Of a stretch of DNA of 8,506 nt, positions 1-6,814 are shown one piece after another. The stretch covers positions 1 through 8,506 of the forward strand of contig JAEYSQ010000084.1 in the NCBI GenBank assembly GCA_023434465.1, given 5' to 3'. This DNA is from Actinomycetes bacterium (lineage in GTDB: Bacteria > Actinomycetota > Thermoleophilia > Solirubrobacterales > 70-9). Numbering within the stretch: position 1 is the stretch's first letter; the number at the start of each line of letters is the position of its first letter. A program made the translations under genes and the position numbers. The notes beneath the pieces are model-generated. The model was not told the DNA's origin, did not search any database, and saw only the letters and a program-made list of their open reading frames with translations.

Positions 1-900
1 GAGCAAGCCCATCCGCAGGCCGTTGGGATCCGGCGGCCTCGAATCCCAGCTGAACTCGGTGATCCAGATCGGGATGTATCTCTTCGGGGACCTGATCTTG
101 CCGTACTTGCGGCCGGCCCGAACCAGGCGGGTCAGCTCACCGACATCGCCGAGCTGGACGTCATCGGGATCGATCGCGTTTTGGGTCGGCCCGCCGGTCG
201 TATACGGATTGACTGCCCAGATGTCGAACCTGGCTTTCCCCTTGCATCCGCGGATCGGCTTCGGTTTCCGGCGCCCCTTCATGCAGAGAAGGCGCCGGGT
301 GAAGTCGAGCGGACCGATCGAGTTCCTGCCACCCAACGGGGCCAGCCCGCCGCCAACCACGAGATTGGAGGAATGGACTTTCTTGACCACTCCCGCAAAC
401 CGGTTGAGCAGCTCGCGGTAGAGCCTGGGAGATGGCCGCTTTTTCCCGACCCGTTGAGGTTTGAAGAAGATGTGCAGATTGGGCTCGTTCCACGGTTCCC
501 AGTAGCGGACCCTGGGGAGACCATTGAAGTTGCCGCTGTAGCGCTTGGCCACGGCGCTGGAGAAGCGTTGAAACGCGACGGGATGAGGGTTGCAAATGCC
601 CGGTTCTCCCTTCGCGACGCACCGCTCGGCCCACCTGGGCGCCTGGTAGATCTGGATCATCGGCGTCAGTCCGGCCCTGACGGCGTGGGTCACCTGGTGG
701 TCTGCGGCGAGCCAGTTGTAGTTGGGGTCAGCCGGATCGGCCGGGCTCCAGTTGCCCGGTTTCTTTGCCGGAGCAATCTGTCTCCACACGACCGACACCC
801 GCGTGTACCTGGCTCCGGCTGACTTGATCCGGTCATAGCCGAGCTGCCCGACGAGCCCGGAATCGGGCACCGTGACCCCGGTCGCGAGCGGCCGGGCTGC
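1..900 (-). repeat. Tandem gene duplication, copy 1 of 2
   Basis: This stretch aligns without gaps at the protein level to 1506-2405 at a constant offset of 1505 bp, and long DNA runs are identical. The match begins at the mature N-terminus (AARPL). The signal-peptide region upstream (901-1032) is not alignable to its counterpart. The copy continues past the left edge. Confidence 0.9.
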
Positions 901-1032
901 GGATGCGGTCGGCGCCTCTGAAACAGCGCACCACAATGCAAGCCCTGCCAACAGCGAAATGAGGGCGGCGGTCCCGCGCGTGACACGCCGGCGGCTCTGA
1001 GCCTCGATCTGTCGGCCACAAGGTGGCTTCAT
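1..1032 (-). CDS. Secreted clan GH-A glycoside hydrolase, downstream copy (3' end cut by window edge)
   Basis: The minus frame is open from the ATG at 1032 to the left edge: 344 residues, stop not reached. An N-terminal arginine-rich stretch (residues 14-19) is followed by a hydrophobic core (about 21-36) and a cleavage-like ASAARPL at 43-49, so the protein is probably exported. The rest is a TIM-barrel hydrolase: WEPWNEPN at 178-185 has the strand-4 Asn-Glu-Pro signature with likely acid/base E183, and IWITEFSWD at 322-330 carries the likely nucleophile E326. It matches the upstream neighbour at about 79% identity by hand count, without gaps, over residues 45-344. By analogy the missing end is about 155 residues with a C-terminal beta-rich domain. 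It starts 2 bases after the neighbour's stop and has no clear Shine-Dalgarno, so translation is probably coupled. Substrate is unknown; a GH39- or GH5-like enzyme is a guess. Gene identity is sure, activity is inferred. Confidence 0.9.
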   Translation of the reverse strand, partial: MKPPCGRQIEAQSRRRVTRGTAALISLLAGLALWCAVSEAPTASAARPLATGVTVPDSGLVGQLGYDRIKSAGARYTRVSVVWRQIAPAKKPGNWSPADPADPNYNWLAADHQVTHAVRAGLTPMIQIYQAPRWAERCVAKGEPGICNPHPVAFQRFSSAVAKRYSGNFNGLPRVRYWEPWNEPNLHIFFKPQRVGKKRPSPRLYRELLNRFAGVVKKVHSSNLVVGGGLAPLGGRNSIGPLDFTRRLLCMKGRRKPKPIRGCKGKARFDIWAVNPYTTGGPTQNAIDPDDVQLGDVGELTRLVRAGRKYGKIRSPKRYIPIWITEFSWDSRPPDPNGLRMGLL

Positions 1033-1034
1033 GG

Positions 1035-2492
1035 TCAACCGAAGGGTCGGTGACGGAAGTTCTTGACCGGCTTGAGCGAGAACGGCAGTGAGACCTGACC
1101 GTATTGCGCGGTCAAAAAGCCGCGCTTGTTGCGACCGAGACTCGTGCGGATGAAGGCCTGGAAAACACCGAACTTGTTGGTTCGGACGACCTTGATCCGG
1201 CGGTTGACCTTGCCGTAGCGGTTGCCGAACCGAATCGTCACCCGGCCGGCCTTCGAAGTCGGAGTGCGGCCCCAGACCAGAATTCCCCGCTTCTGACGGA
1301 AAGCGACGAAGGGGAAGCGGAACGCTTTGAGCACCTGCTTCGGCCTGTCCTGTTCGAGCGTTTCGCCGCGGAACCAGAGTCCGGACTCGATCGATTCGTT
1401 GAACGGATGACCCGGAATTCGCGCCCAGTCCCGCAGCGAAAGCCAGAAGAAGTTGTCGACACCGCCCTTCCACGAGCGATACATCGCTTCTGCCGCCCAG
1501 CGACTGAGCAGCCCCATCCGCAGGCCGTTGGGATCGGGTGGCTTTGAGTCCCAGCTGAATTCGGTGACCCAGATCGGGATGTGTCGCTTCAACGACTTGA
1601 CTTTGCCGTACTTGCGGGCGGCCCGAATCAGGCGAGTCATCTCGCCGACGTCACCGAGCTGGACGTCATCGGGATGCCTCGCGCTCTGGGTTGGCCCTCC
1701 CGTCGTATACGGATTGACCGCCCAGACGTCAAAACTGGCGGCACCCCGGCAACCGCGGATCGGCTTCGGGTTCTTGCGGCCCTTCATGCAGAGGAGGCGC
1801 CTGGTGAAGTCGAGCGGCCCGATCGAATTCGTGCCGCCGAGCGGCGCCAATCCACCCCCGACCACCAGATTCGACCCGTCAACGTTCTTGACCACGGCGG
1901 CGAATCGATTGAGCAGATCCCGGTACAGGGTCGGGGAAGGCCGCTTCTTGCCGACCCGCTGAGGCTTGAAGAAGATGTGCAGGTTGGGCTCGTTCCAGGG
2001 TTCCCAGTAGCGAACCCTGGGCAAGCCATCGAAGTTACCGCTGTAGCGCTTGGCGGCGGCCGCGGTGAACTGCTGGAAGGCAACCGGATCGGGGTTGCAG
2101 ATGCCGGGTTCGCCCTTGGCTACGCAGCGCTCTGCCCAGCTCGGGGCGGAGTAGACCTGGACCAGGGGGTTCAGCCCGGCGTTGACCGCATTCGTAACCT
2201 GCATGTCGGCGTAGACCCAGTTGTAGTTCGAATCCGCGGGGTCGGTCGGATCCCAGCTGGACGGTTGGTTCGGGGGCGCAACCTGGCTCCAGTAGATCGG
2301 CACCCTGGTGAAAGTCGCGCCGGCCTGCCGGATACGGTCGTAACCGAGCTGGCCGACCAGGCCGGCGTCGGGAATAGTGATACCGGTGACCAACGGGCGT
2401 GCCGCAGACGCTTGCGGAGCGAACACTCCGCAAGCTCCAACGAAAATCAGCCCCGTGATCAGCGAGGCGAGGATCTGCCGGCCGGCTCTCAT
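1035..2492 (-). CDS. Secreted clan GH-A glycoside hydrolase, complete upstream copy
   Basis: This 485-residue protein probably hydrolyses a polysaccharide outside the cell. A signal peptide occupies about residues 1-31, ending in PQASAA. The barrel follows, with WEPWNEPN at 163-170 (likely acid/base E168) and IWVTEFSWD at 307-315 (likely nucleophile E311). The pair of glutamates on barrel strands 4 and 7 defines clan GH-A. Residues from about 392 to the end form a basic, beta-rich C-terminal domain after the barrel, with no recognised binding motif. I chose the ATG at 2492 because it overlaps the preceding stop by one base (TGATG); a TTG one codon upstream (2495) is possible. A GAGG lies about 15 bases upstream, rather far, so translational coupling is likely. 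The next gene is its paralogue, 2 bases downstream. The exact CAZy family is uncertain (GH39- or GH5-like). Confidence 0.93.
   Translation of the reverse strand: MRAGRQILASLITGLIFVGACGVFAPQASAARPLVTGITIPDAGLVGQLGYDRIRQAGATFTRVPIYWSQVAPPNQPSSWDPTDPADSNYNWVYADMQVTNAVNAGLNPLVQVYSAPSWAERCVAKGEPGICNPDPVAFQQFTAAAAKRYSGNFDGLPRVRYWEPWNEPNLHIFFKPQRVGKKRPSPTLYRDLLNRFAAVVKNVDGSNLVVGGGLAPLGGTNSIGPLDFTRRLLCMKGRKNPKPIRGCRGAASFDVWAVNPYTTGGPTQSARHPDDVQLGDVGEMTRLIRAARKYGKVKSLKRHIPIWVTEFSWDSKPPDPNGLRMGLLSRWAAEAMYRSWKGGVDNFFWLSLRDWARIPGHPFNESIESGLWFRGETLEQDRPKQVLKAFRFPFVAFRQKRGILVWGRTPTSKAGRVTIRFGNRYGKVNRRIKVVRTNKFGVFQAFIRTSLGRNKRGFLTAQYGQVSLPFSLKPVKNFRHRPFG
1506..2405 (-). repeat. Tandem gene duplication, copy 2 of 2
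   Basis: Counterpart of 1-900. Protein comparison gives about 63 differences in 300 aligned residues. Both catalytic glutamates, the cysteines in AERCVAKGEPGICNP and the basic KPQRVGKKRPSP loop are conserved in both copies. Confidence 0.9.
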
Positions 2493-2980
2493 CAAATCGC
2501 CAGATTGCCTCTGTTGCGCCGGCTGATCGCGATACCTGCGATCACTCCGGCGATCAGAATCAGAGAGGCGGGAAACAGCCAGCCCATCCCACCGTCGCCA
2601 TCGTCGTCCGAAGTGGTCACGACTGCCGCACCGATCTCGTTCTCGTCCTCGGATCCCGCGCGGGCCGCGCCGTCCCCGTGATTCCGGTTGGGCGTGGCAG
2701 TCGCACCGTCCTCTTCTGAAGTGACGACTTCACCATCCGAATTCACATAGGTCGAATCCTCAACGGCTCCGTTGTCGCCATTGGCCGGAGAAAGGGTGTC
2801 GTTGGACCCGGGACTTCCCGGGTCCATCGGGTTGGGGCCGCCCGGGGTCGGCAGCTGCTCTGTGTACTGGTCGACCACCGGAGTTGCGCTTGCCGGGGTG
2901 GACAACCCGACCGCCAGCAGTGCGGCGAGAAGGGCGAGCATGATGGTCTTGCTGATTCGCATCGCGGCCACTATATCCAC
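2492..2980 (-). CDS. Small secreted, C-terminally membrane-anchored protein of unknown function
   Basis: This 162-residue protein has a hydrophobic N-terminal segment (about residues 12-27) ending in a signal-peptidase-like PASA at 29-32. A short motif VDQYTEQLPTPGG (36-48) follows, then a long Pro/Gly/Asp/Glu/Ser/Thr-rich low-complexity region (about 49-130), a membrane helix (about 134-153) and a positive cytoplasmic tail beginning RRNR (154-157). The architecture fits a type I membrane protein displaying an acidic flexible stalk. I chose the GTG at 2980 because GGAGG lies exactly 6 bases upstream. The first ATG (2962) would be 24 bases from it. A longer open frame reaches to 3397 but runs antisense through the glycosyltransferase. 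It is the first gene of the operon with the two hydrolases and its stop overlaps the next start. I do not recognise the family; a surface anchor or partner for the hydrolases is only a guess. Confidence 0.82.
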   Translation of the reverse strand: MDIVAAMRISKTIMLALLAALLAVGLSTPASATPVVDQYTEQLPTPGGPNPMDPGSPGSNDTLSPANGDNGAVEDSTYVNSDGEVVTSEEDGATATPNRNHGDGAARAGSEDENEIGAAVVTTSDDDGDGGMGWLFPASLILIAGVIAGIAISRRNRGNLAI

Positions 2981-2986
2981 GACACA

Positions 2987-2991
2987 CCTCC
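2987..2991 (-). promoter_or_regulatory. Strong ribosome binding site (GGAGG) that fixes a GTG start
   Basis: On the minus strand GGAGG is followed by a 6-base spacer (TGTGTC) and then GTG at 2980. This is the clearest Shine-Dalgarno in the minus-strand operon and favours the GTG over the downstream ATG at 2962. The hydrolases downstream lack such sites, consistent with coupled translation from this entry point. Confidence 0.75.
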
Positions 2992-3008
2992 GTTCCTGTA
3001 GTTGCGGT

Positions 3009-3028
3009 CGGCCCGGGGTTTCGGGCCG
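3009..3028. repeat. Inverted repeat in the divergent intergenic spacer
   Basis: CGGCCCG at 3009-3015 is the perfect reverse complement of CGGGCCG at 3022-3028, with a 6-base centre (GGGTTT). It sits in the 77-bp spacer (2981-3057) between two divergent operons, which must hold at least part of both control regions. It could be an operator or a 5'-leader hairpin about 17 bases before the minus-strand GGAGG. I could not identify convincing -35/-10 boxes on either strand. In such GC-rich DNA a 7-bp palindrome can also arise by chance. Confidence 0.4.
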
Positions 3029-3057
3029 TGCCATTGTCGATGTGAAACTCTGGACCG

Positions 3058-4233
3058 ATGCGAATTCAGCTCTGGAGCTGTAACTACGACCCCGAACCGA
3101 TGGGGATTGCCCCTCTCGCCGGTGTCTGGGCCCGGGCGATGGCAGACCGCGGCCATCAGGTGGAAGTGGTCGCGGCGCATCCTCATTACCCGGACCCGGT
3201 CTGGGGTTTGAGGCTGCGACCGTACCTGGAGATCCGGGCCGGAATCCCGGTTCGGCGCCTTCCGCTCTACATGGGGCGCGAACGCGCCCGCGACCGGCTG
3301 CTGCAGGAGGCGAGCTTCCTCGCCTCGCTTTCGCTCGTCGCGCCTTTTCTCGACCGGCCGGACGCGATCGTCTCGACTTCGCCGTCGTTTCCGGCATTGC
3401 TTCCGGGAATCGTCAGCAGCAGGTTGCGCAAAATTCCCTGGTTCATCTGGCTTCAGGACATCCTGCCCGACGGTGCGGTTGCAACCGGATACCTCGACGA
3501 TTCCGACCCGATCGTCCGAGCCTCCAGAAGACTCGAGCAGGCCGCTTACCGCACGGCAAGCGGGATCGTGGTGCTCTCGCGGTCCTTCCGGGAGAATCTG
3601 CTGGCCAAGGGCGTCCCGGAAGAAAAAATCACGGTTGCCTACAACCCGGCCACGCTTTCGGGTGATTCGCTTTACGGTCCTGATTCAAATCAGCCTCCCC
3701 GAATCATCGTGATGGGAAACATCGGAAAATCCCAGGGACTGGCCGACGTCGTCCGTGATTTCGAAGCCGATCCCGACCTCGAAGCGATGAACGCATCGCT
3801 GGTCATCGCCGGCAGTGGCGTCGCCGAAAGCGAAGTCCGGGCCGCGATCAGCACTGACCGGGTTGAAATGACCGGGCTTCTCGATCAGGAGGAAATTCGG
3901 GCCCAGTTGAGCCGGGCCACGCTTGCTGCGGTTACACAATCCTATGAGGCGGGCGAGTTCAACGTACCCTCGAAGTTGATGAACTACCTCGCCACCGGGA
4001 TGCCGGTCGTCGCCTCGGTCCGCCCGCAGAGCGAAGCGGCCCGGATCGTCAGGGAGTCGGGCAGCGGATGGATCGCAAAACCGGGAGAATTCGGTTCGAC
4101 TGTGGCATCGGTTATCTCAGACCAGGAGGAGCTCGACAGGCGCTCCCGGGCCGGGCACCGCTTCGCTCGTCGCAACCTCTCCCCTGCCGCGCTTGCCACG
4201 CTGTTTGAAGATGCGATCTCCGGGACAATCTGA
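3058..4233 (+). CDS. Family 4 glycosyltransferase, WcaI/WbuB-like
   Basis: This 391-residue, apparently soluble GT-B retaining glycosyltransferase would transfer a sugar from a nucleotide donor to a growing lipid-linked glycan at the cytoplasmic membrane. The N-terminal acceptor domain opens with a Rossmann-type strand (MRIQLWSCNYDPEP) and includes WLQDILPDGAVATG at 131-144, a segment typical of the WcaI/WbuB group. The C-terminal donor domain starts near 214 (PRIIVMGNIGKSQGL) and has the nucleotide-binding segment EFNVPSKLMNYLATG at 300-314. The usual second Glu of the EX7E motif is not present there; PSKLxN recalls WcaI-type enzymes. Length is normal for the family. The ATG at 3058 is the only sensible start, although the Shine-Dalgarno is poor. 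It heads the plus-strand operon, with the next ORF 5 bases downstream. Donor and acceptor sugars cannot be told from the sequence. Confidence 0.93.
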   Translation: MRIQLWSCNYDPEPMGIAPLAGVWARAMADRGHQVEVVAAHPHYPDPVWGLRLRPYLEIRAGIPVRRLPLYMGRERARDRLLQEASFLASLSLVAPFLDRPDAIVSTSPSFPALLPGIVSSRLRKIPWFIWLQDILPDGAVATGYLDDSDPIVRASRRLEQAAYRTASGIVVLSRSFRENLLAKGVPEEKITVAYNPATLSGDSLYGPDSNQPPRIIVMGNIGKSQGLADVVRDFEADPDLEAMNASLVIAGSGVAESEVRAAISTDRVEMTGLLDQEEIRAQLSRATLAAVTQSYEAGEFNVPSKLMNYLATGMPVVASVRPQSEAARIVRESGSGWIAKPGEFGSTVASVISDQEELDRRSRAGHRFARRNLSPAALATLFEDAISGTI

Positions 4234-4238
4234 GACCG

Positions 4239-4457
4239 ATGTCAGTTAGCCAGCGTGCGATAGGGGTGTTGGGGGGGTATTCGCCGGCTCTTCTCTGGTG
4301 GCGGGCCAAACGGCCCCGGTGGGCCTGGCGCCTTCACAGCAGGTTCGGCAAACCGACCACCTGGCATGTCGAGCAGAACGGTCTCGCTGTCAAAAGGGGT
4401 TGGTTCGAAGCCGAAGGTTTGTTGATGGTCACGCCGACGCCCAGGACGAGCCCGTGA
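4239..4457 (+). CDS. Tryptophan-rich basic small ORF between glycosyltransferase and methyltransferase
   Basis: This 72-residue ORF fills the gap between two plus-strand genes: 5 bases after the glycosyltransferase stop, and ending in GTGA that overlaps the next start by 4 bases. That placement suggests a real coupled cistron. The product is basic, with six tryptophans (WWRAKRPRWAWR at 20-31, then W42 and W55), and has no signal peptide, no clear membrane helix and no domain I recognise. Codon use is less G/C-biased at the beginning than in its neighbours. A run of seven G at 4271-4277 lies inside it, so an indel or sequencing error there could have cut a longer gene. It could be a small subunit, a remnant of a lost gene, or only a spacer that is open by chance. 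No function assigned. Confidence 0.5.
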   Translation: MSVSQRAIGVLGGYSPALLWWRAKRPRWAWRLHSRFGKPTTWHVEQNGLAVKRGWFEAEGLLMVTPTPRTSP

Positions 4458-5284
4458 CCGATTCACCAACCCCGGACGTTACTCAGGGCAGCCATTATCT
4501 GGCTGACTACGACTACAACTCGGAGTCACCCCACCTGAAGCACCGACACCTCTACGAGGGCCTGATGGACCAGGTTTCAGTCTTGGTAGAAGGAATCGGG
4601 GTAACCGGCCGAGAGGTCGAAGTGCTCGAAATCGGCGCGGGCGATGGCTCGGTCTCACATCGACTGCTGGAAATCGGCTGTGCCGTGACCGGGACCGAGA
4701 TGTCCCCCGATTCAGTAGACACGATGAACCGCAGGTTCGCCGGCAACGACCGCTTCCGGGCTGTTTTCGACCCAGACGGCTCGCTTGGCATGCTCGGTGA
4801 CCGGCAGTTCGATTTGATCCTCTATGCCTCGGTCCTCCACCACATTCCCGATTATCTCGCCACAATCCGCAATTCGATCGACAACCACCTTCGCGCTGGC
4901 GGTGCGCTCGTCTCAGTTCAGGACCCTCTCTGGTATCCCCGCATTCCCCGATCTGTCCTTTACTTCACAAACGTCAGCTACCTGAGCTGGCGAGTACTCC
5001 AGGGGGAAATTTTCCGCGGGATGAAGACCCGGCTTCGGCGGGCCCTTCATGGCCTGAGCGAGGAAGCACCCGGTGATACTGTCGAGTATCACGTAGTGCG
5101 AAACGGCGTCGACGAAAAAGCTGTCTCGGACCTTCTGACCGCGGAATTCTCCGAGGTCGAAACGATCAGTTACTGGTCGAGCCAGGGCACTATTCAGCAG
5201 CGTCTCGGAGAGAAGCTCGGGTTGGTTAATACTTTCGCGATTCTTGCGCGGGAATATCATCCCTCAAGTGAGGGATCCGGATAG
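4454..5284 (+). CDS. Class I SAM-dependent methyltransferase
   Basis: This 276-residue cytoplasmic enzyme probably methylates a sugar or glycan intermediate using S-adenosylmethionine. The Rossmann fold is visible: motif I VLEIGAGDGSVSHRLLE at 57-73, the acidic ribose-binding strand TGTEMSPDSV at 79-88, motif II FDLILYASVLHHIPDY at 119-134, and motif III region LRAGGALVSVQDP at 146-158. The C-terminal third (about 160-265) is an aromatic-rich cap that may hold the substrate. I chose the GTG at 4454: it overlaps the previous stop (GTGA) and AGGA lies 7 bases upstream. An upstream GTG at 4298 would add 52 residues before the conserved fold and run through the 72-residue ORF in another frame. 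Third positions look less G/C-rich than in the glycosyltransferase. The family is certain, the substrate unknown. Confidence 0.9.
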   Translation: MTDSPTPDVTQGSHYLADYDYNSESPHLKHRHLYEGLMDQVSVLVEGIGVTGREVEVLEIGAGDGSVSHRLLEIGCAVTGTEMSPDSVDTMNRRFAGNDRFRAVFDPDGSLGMLGDRQFDLILYASVLHHIPDYLATIRNSIDNHLRAGGALVSVQDPLWYPRIPRSVLYFTNVSYLSWRVLQGEIFRGMKTRLRRALHGLSEEAPGDTVEYHVVRNGVDEKAVSDLLTAEFSEVETISYWSSQGTIQQRLGEKLGLVNTFAILAREYHPSSEGSG

Positions 5285-5436
5285 ACCGGAGCTCGGCGAA
5301 GGGTCTCTGGGTGACCCCGCCCATCGGGGCCAGGCGAGGCATGGGGAGGGAGCCACTGGTTCGTTTCTGGCTGATTCGCACACTAGAAGATACGACGTCA
5401 TACATTTGGCAATACTTTGGTGCCTGACCTTCAGTG

Positions 5437-5456
5437 CCGGGGGCGTAGCCGCCCGG
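5437..5456. terminator. Possible bidirectional terminator hairpin between convergent genes
   Basis: CCGGGGGC at 5437-5444 pairs with GCCGCCCGG at 5448-5456 with one bulged base and a 3-base loop. It lies just before the end of the flippase gene, in the 177-bp spacer where the methyltransferase and flippase converge. A weaker 5-bp stem (GGGTC at 5301-5305 with GACCC at 5313-5317) sits nearer the methyltransferase stop. Neither is followed by a T-tract, so intrinsic termination is uncertain. The rest of the spacer shows nothing I can name. Confidence 0.35.
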
Positions 5457-5461
5457 ATCTA

Positions 5462-6784
5462 CTAGTCCTCAGGCAGTTCGGGGTTTCGGTCGGGCAGTTC
5501 CGGATGCGGCTCGTTCGGATGCCCGCCAAGCAGGGGTTTCCTCAAGCGGAGCAGCAGGCAACCGAGCAGGGCCACACAGACCACGCCGCCAACCACAACT
5601 GCCCAGGCGACTCCGCTCGCAGTGATCGGGCTGAGCACGAGGAAGACCACGACCAGAAAGATCACTGCGTTGGCCGCCTCGCTTATGGATGCGTAACCGG
5701 GGTGGCCGAGACCACGGGCCAGTTCGGTCAGCAACCGGTGGACGGACAGAAAGAACGTACCGGCAAGAAGGATCCGGCCAAGGCCCACCGCATCCGAGAA
5801 ATCTTCCCCGAAGAGCAACGGCAGAAGAACTGGTAGCAAGAGCAGCAAAATTACTGTGCACACGGCAACCAGCGCGAGTCCGATTCGGAAGTATCGACTG
5901 GTCAGACTCCACGCTTGGGGTCCTCGGCGTTCCGAGGCTATGCGGGGGTAGGAGACAGCGCCCACTGCCTGCGCCACGAATCGCTGGATGTTGCAGAAGG
6001 CGATCGCCGCGACATACAGGCCCAGAGCGCGAGCATCAAGGAGTAGACCGACCATGAACTGGTCGAGCCTCACATCATCGATCGGCGAAACACTCCCGAC
6101 CACTCCGCGAACGCCAAAGCTCATGATCTCGCCCCGAGTGACCGGCGTTTCGCCTTCTGCGTCTGGGCCGGTCCTCGCAATTTGCGTCCAGGAGATGGTC
6201 ATCGCGATGAGCCAGCTTGCTAGCGCTGCACCGAGGATGCTGGCCAACGTAGCCGAGCCGGAGACGACCAGAAAAGTCGAGAAGAGAGCATAGGCTGCTA
6301 CGGGGATCAAACGGGCGGCGTTGTAAGCCCGGAAACGTTCCTGACCGAGCAGTGCTGCGATCGCCAGGTTCTGCCCCAAGAACAACGGGATCATCGCCAC
6401 GCTGCAAGCCACAGCTACAAGCGGGAAATCGTGGTTGTCACCTGCGAAGATGACCAGACCGAGCGCGTACAGCAAGCCAAGCAAAGTGGCGAGAAGGATC
6501 GTAATTTGAAGCGACAGTCGGATAATCGCTCGGGCGTGAACTTTCTCCCTGGCAACGTAGTAGGTGACAGCGGGAGGGATTCCGATGCCACCGAGGAGCG
6601 CGAGGATGAGTGGCGCCAACCAAAGCAGGGCCAGAGTGCCCCGGCCATCAACCCCGAGCGCCCGAGCGGCGATGACACCGGTGATCAGGGTGAACGCCTG
6701 TCCGGCCAGCGAGGTGGCCAAGGTCAACCCGCCCGGACCTCTGACCATCTGGACGAACCGACCGAGGTTTAGGGGGTGCTCCAC
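5462..6784 (-). CDS. Wzx/MATE-like lipid-linked oligosaccharide flippase
   Basis: This 440-residue polytopic membrane protein probably moves undecaprenyl-linked glycan units across the cytoplasmic membrane. Hydrophobic helices run through nearly the whole chain, about 12-14 by eye, e.g. near 20-40, 49-72, 90-113, 117-140, 305-330 and 385-425. The N-terminal pattern (GQAFTLITGVIAARALGVDGRG spans 28-49) with its ARxLG..GRG feature is typical of polysaccharide-export flippases of the MOP superfamily. The later RLDQFMVGLL and GLYVAA segments (about 247-265) are also family-like. The C-terminus ends in a Pro/Glu/Asp-rich hydrophilic tail. The start is taken as GTG at 6784 without a clear Shine-Dalgarno; M13 is an alternative. 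It converges with the methyltransferase, and upstream lies a decayed gene, so its promoter must be in 6785-7266. Third positions are somewhat more A/T-rich than in the hydrolases. The transported glycan is not known. Confidence 0.9.
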   Translation of the reverse strand: MEHPLNLGRFVQMVRGPGGLTLATSLAGQAFTLITGVIAARALGVDGRGTLALLWLAPLILALLGGIGIPPAVTYYVAREKVHARAIIRLSLQITILLATLLGLLYALGLVIFAGDNHDFPLVAVACSVAMIPLFLGQNLAIAALLGQERFRAYNAARLIPVAAYALFSTFLVVSGSATLASILGAALASWLIAMTISWTQIARTGPDAEGETPVTRGEIMSFGVRGVVGSVSPIDDVRLDQFMVGLLLDARALGLYVAAIAFCNIQRFVAQAVGAVSYPRIASERRGPQAWSLTSRYFRIGLALVAVCTVILLLLLPVLLPLLFGEDFSDAVGLGRILLAGTFFLSVHRLLTELARGLGHPGYASISEAANAVIFLVVVFLVLSPITASGVAWAVVVGGVVCVALLGCLLLRLRKPLLGGHPNEPHPELPDRNPELPED

Positions 6785-6814
6785 AGCGGAGAACGCTAAC
6801 CGACCGAACTACCA

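Noticed and set aside
1581..2681. A 366-codon plus-strand open frame across the upstream hydrolase
   Set aside because: It is a shadow of the hydrolase; its counterpart appears at 181-822 over the duplicate copy, as expected from the repeat, and it has no domain.
2837..2854. LPTPGG in the small anchored protein as a sortase-type LPXTG signal
   Set aside because: It lies near the mature N-terminus rather than before the C-terminal hydrophobic segment, and the spacing and residues do not match LPXTG.
2492..3397. A 301-codon version of the anchored protein starting at 3397
   Set aside because: The added N-terminus runs antisense through the glycosyltransferase, has low-complexity Arg/Pro/Gly composition, and would bury the signal peptide and the ideal GGAGG-GTG start.
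3952..4002. Loss of the EX7E glutamate in the glycosyltransferase as a sign of inactivity
   Set aside because: WcaI-type relatives as I recall them also have a PSKLxN arrangement here, so the change is more likely a subgroup trait than a defect.
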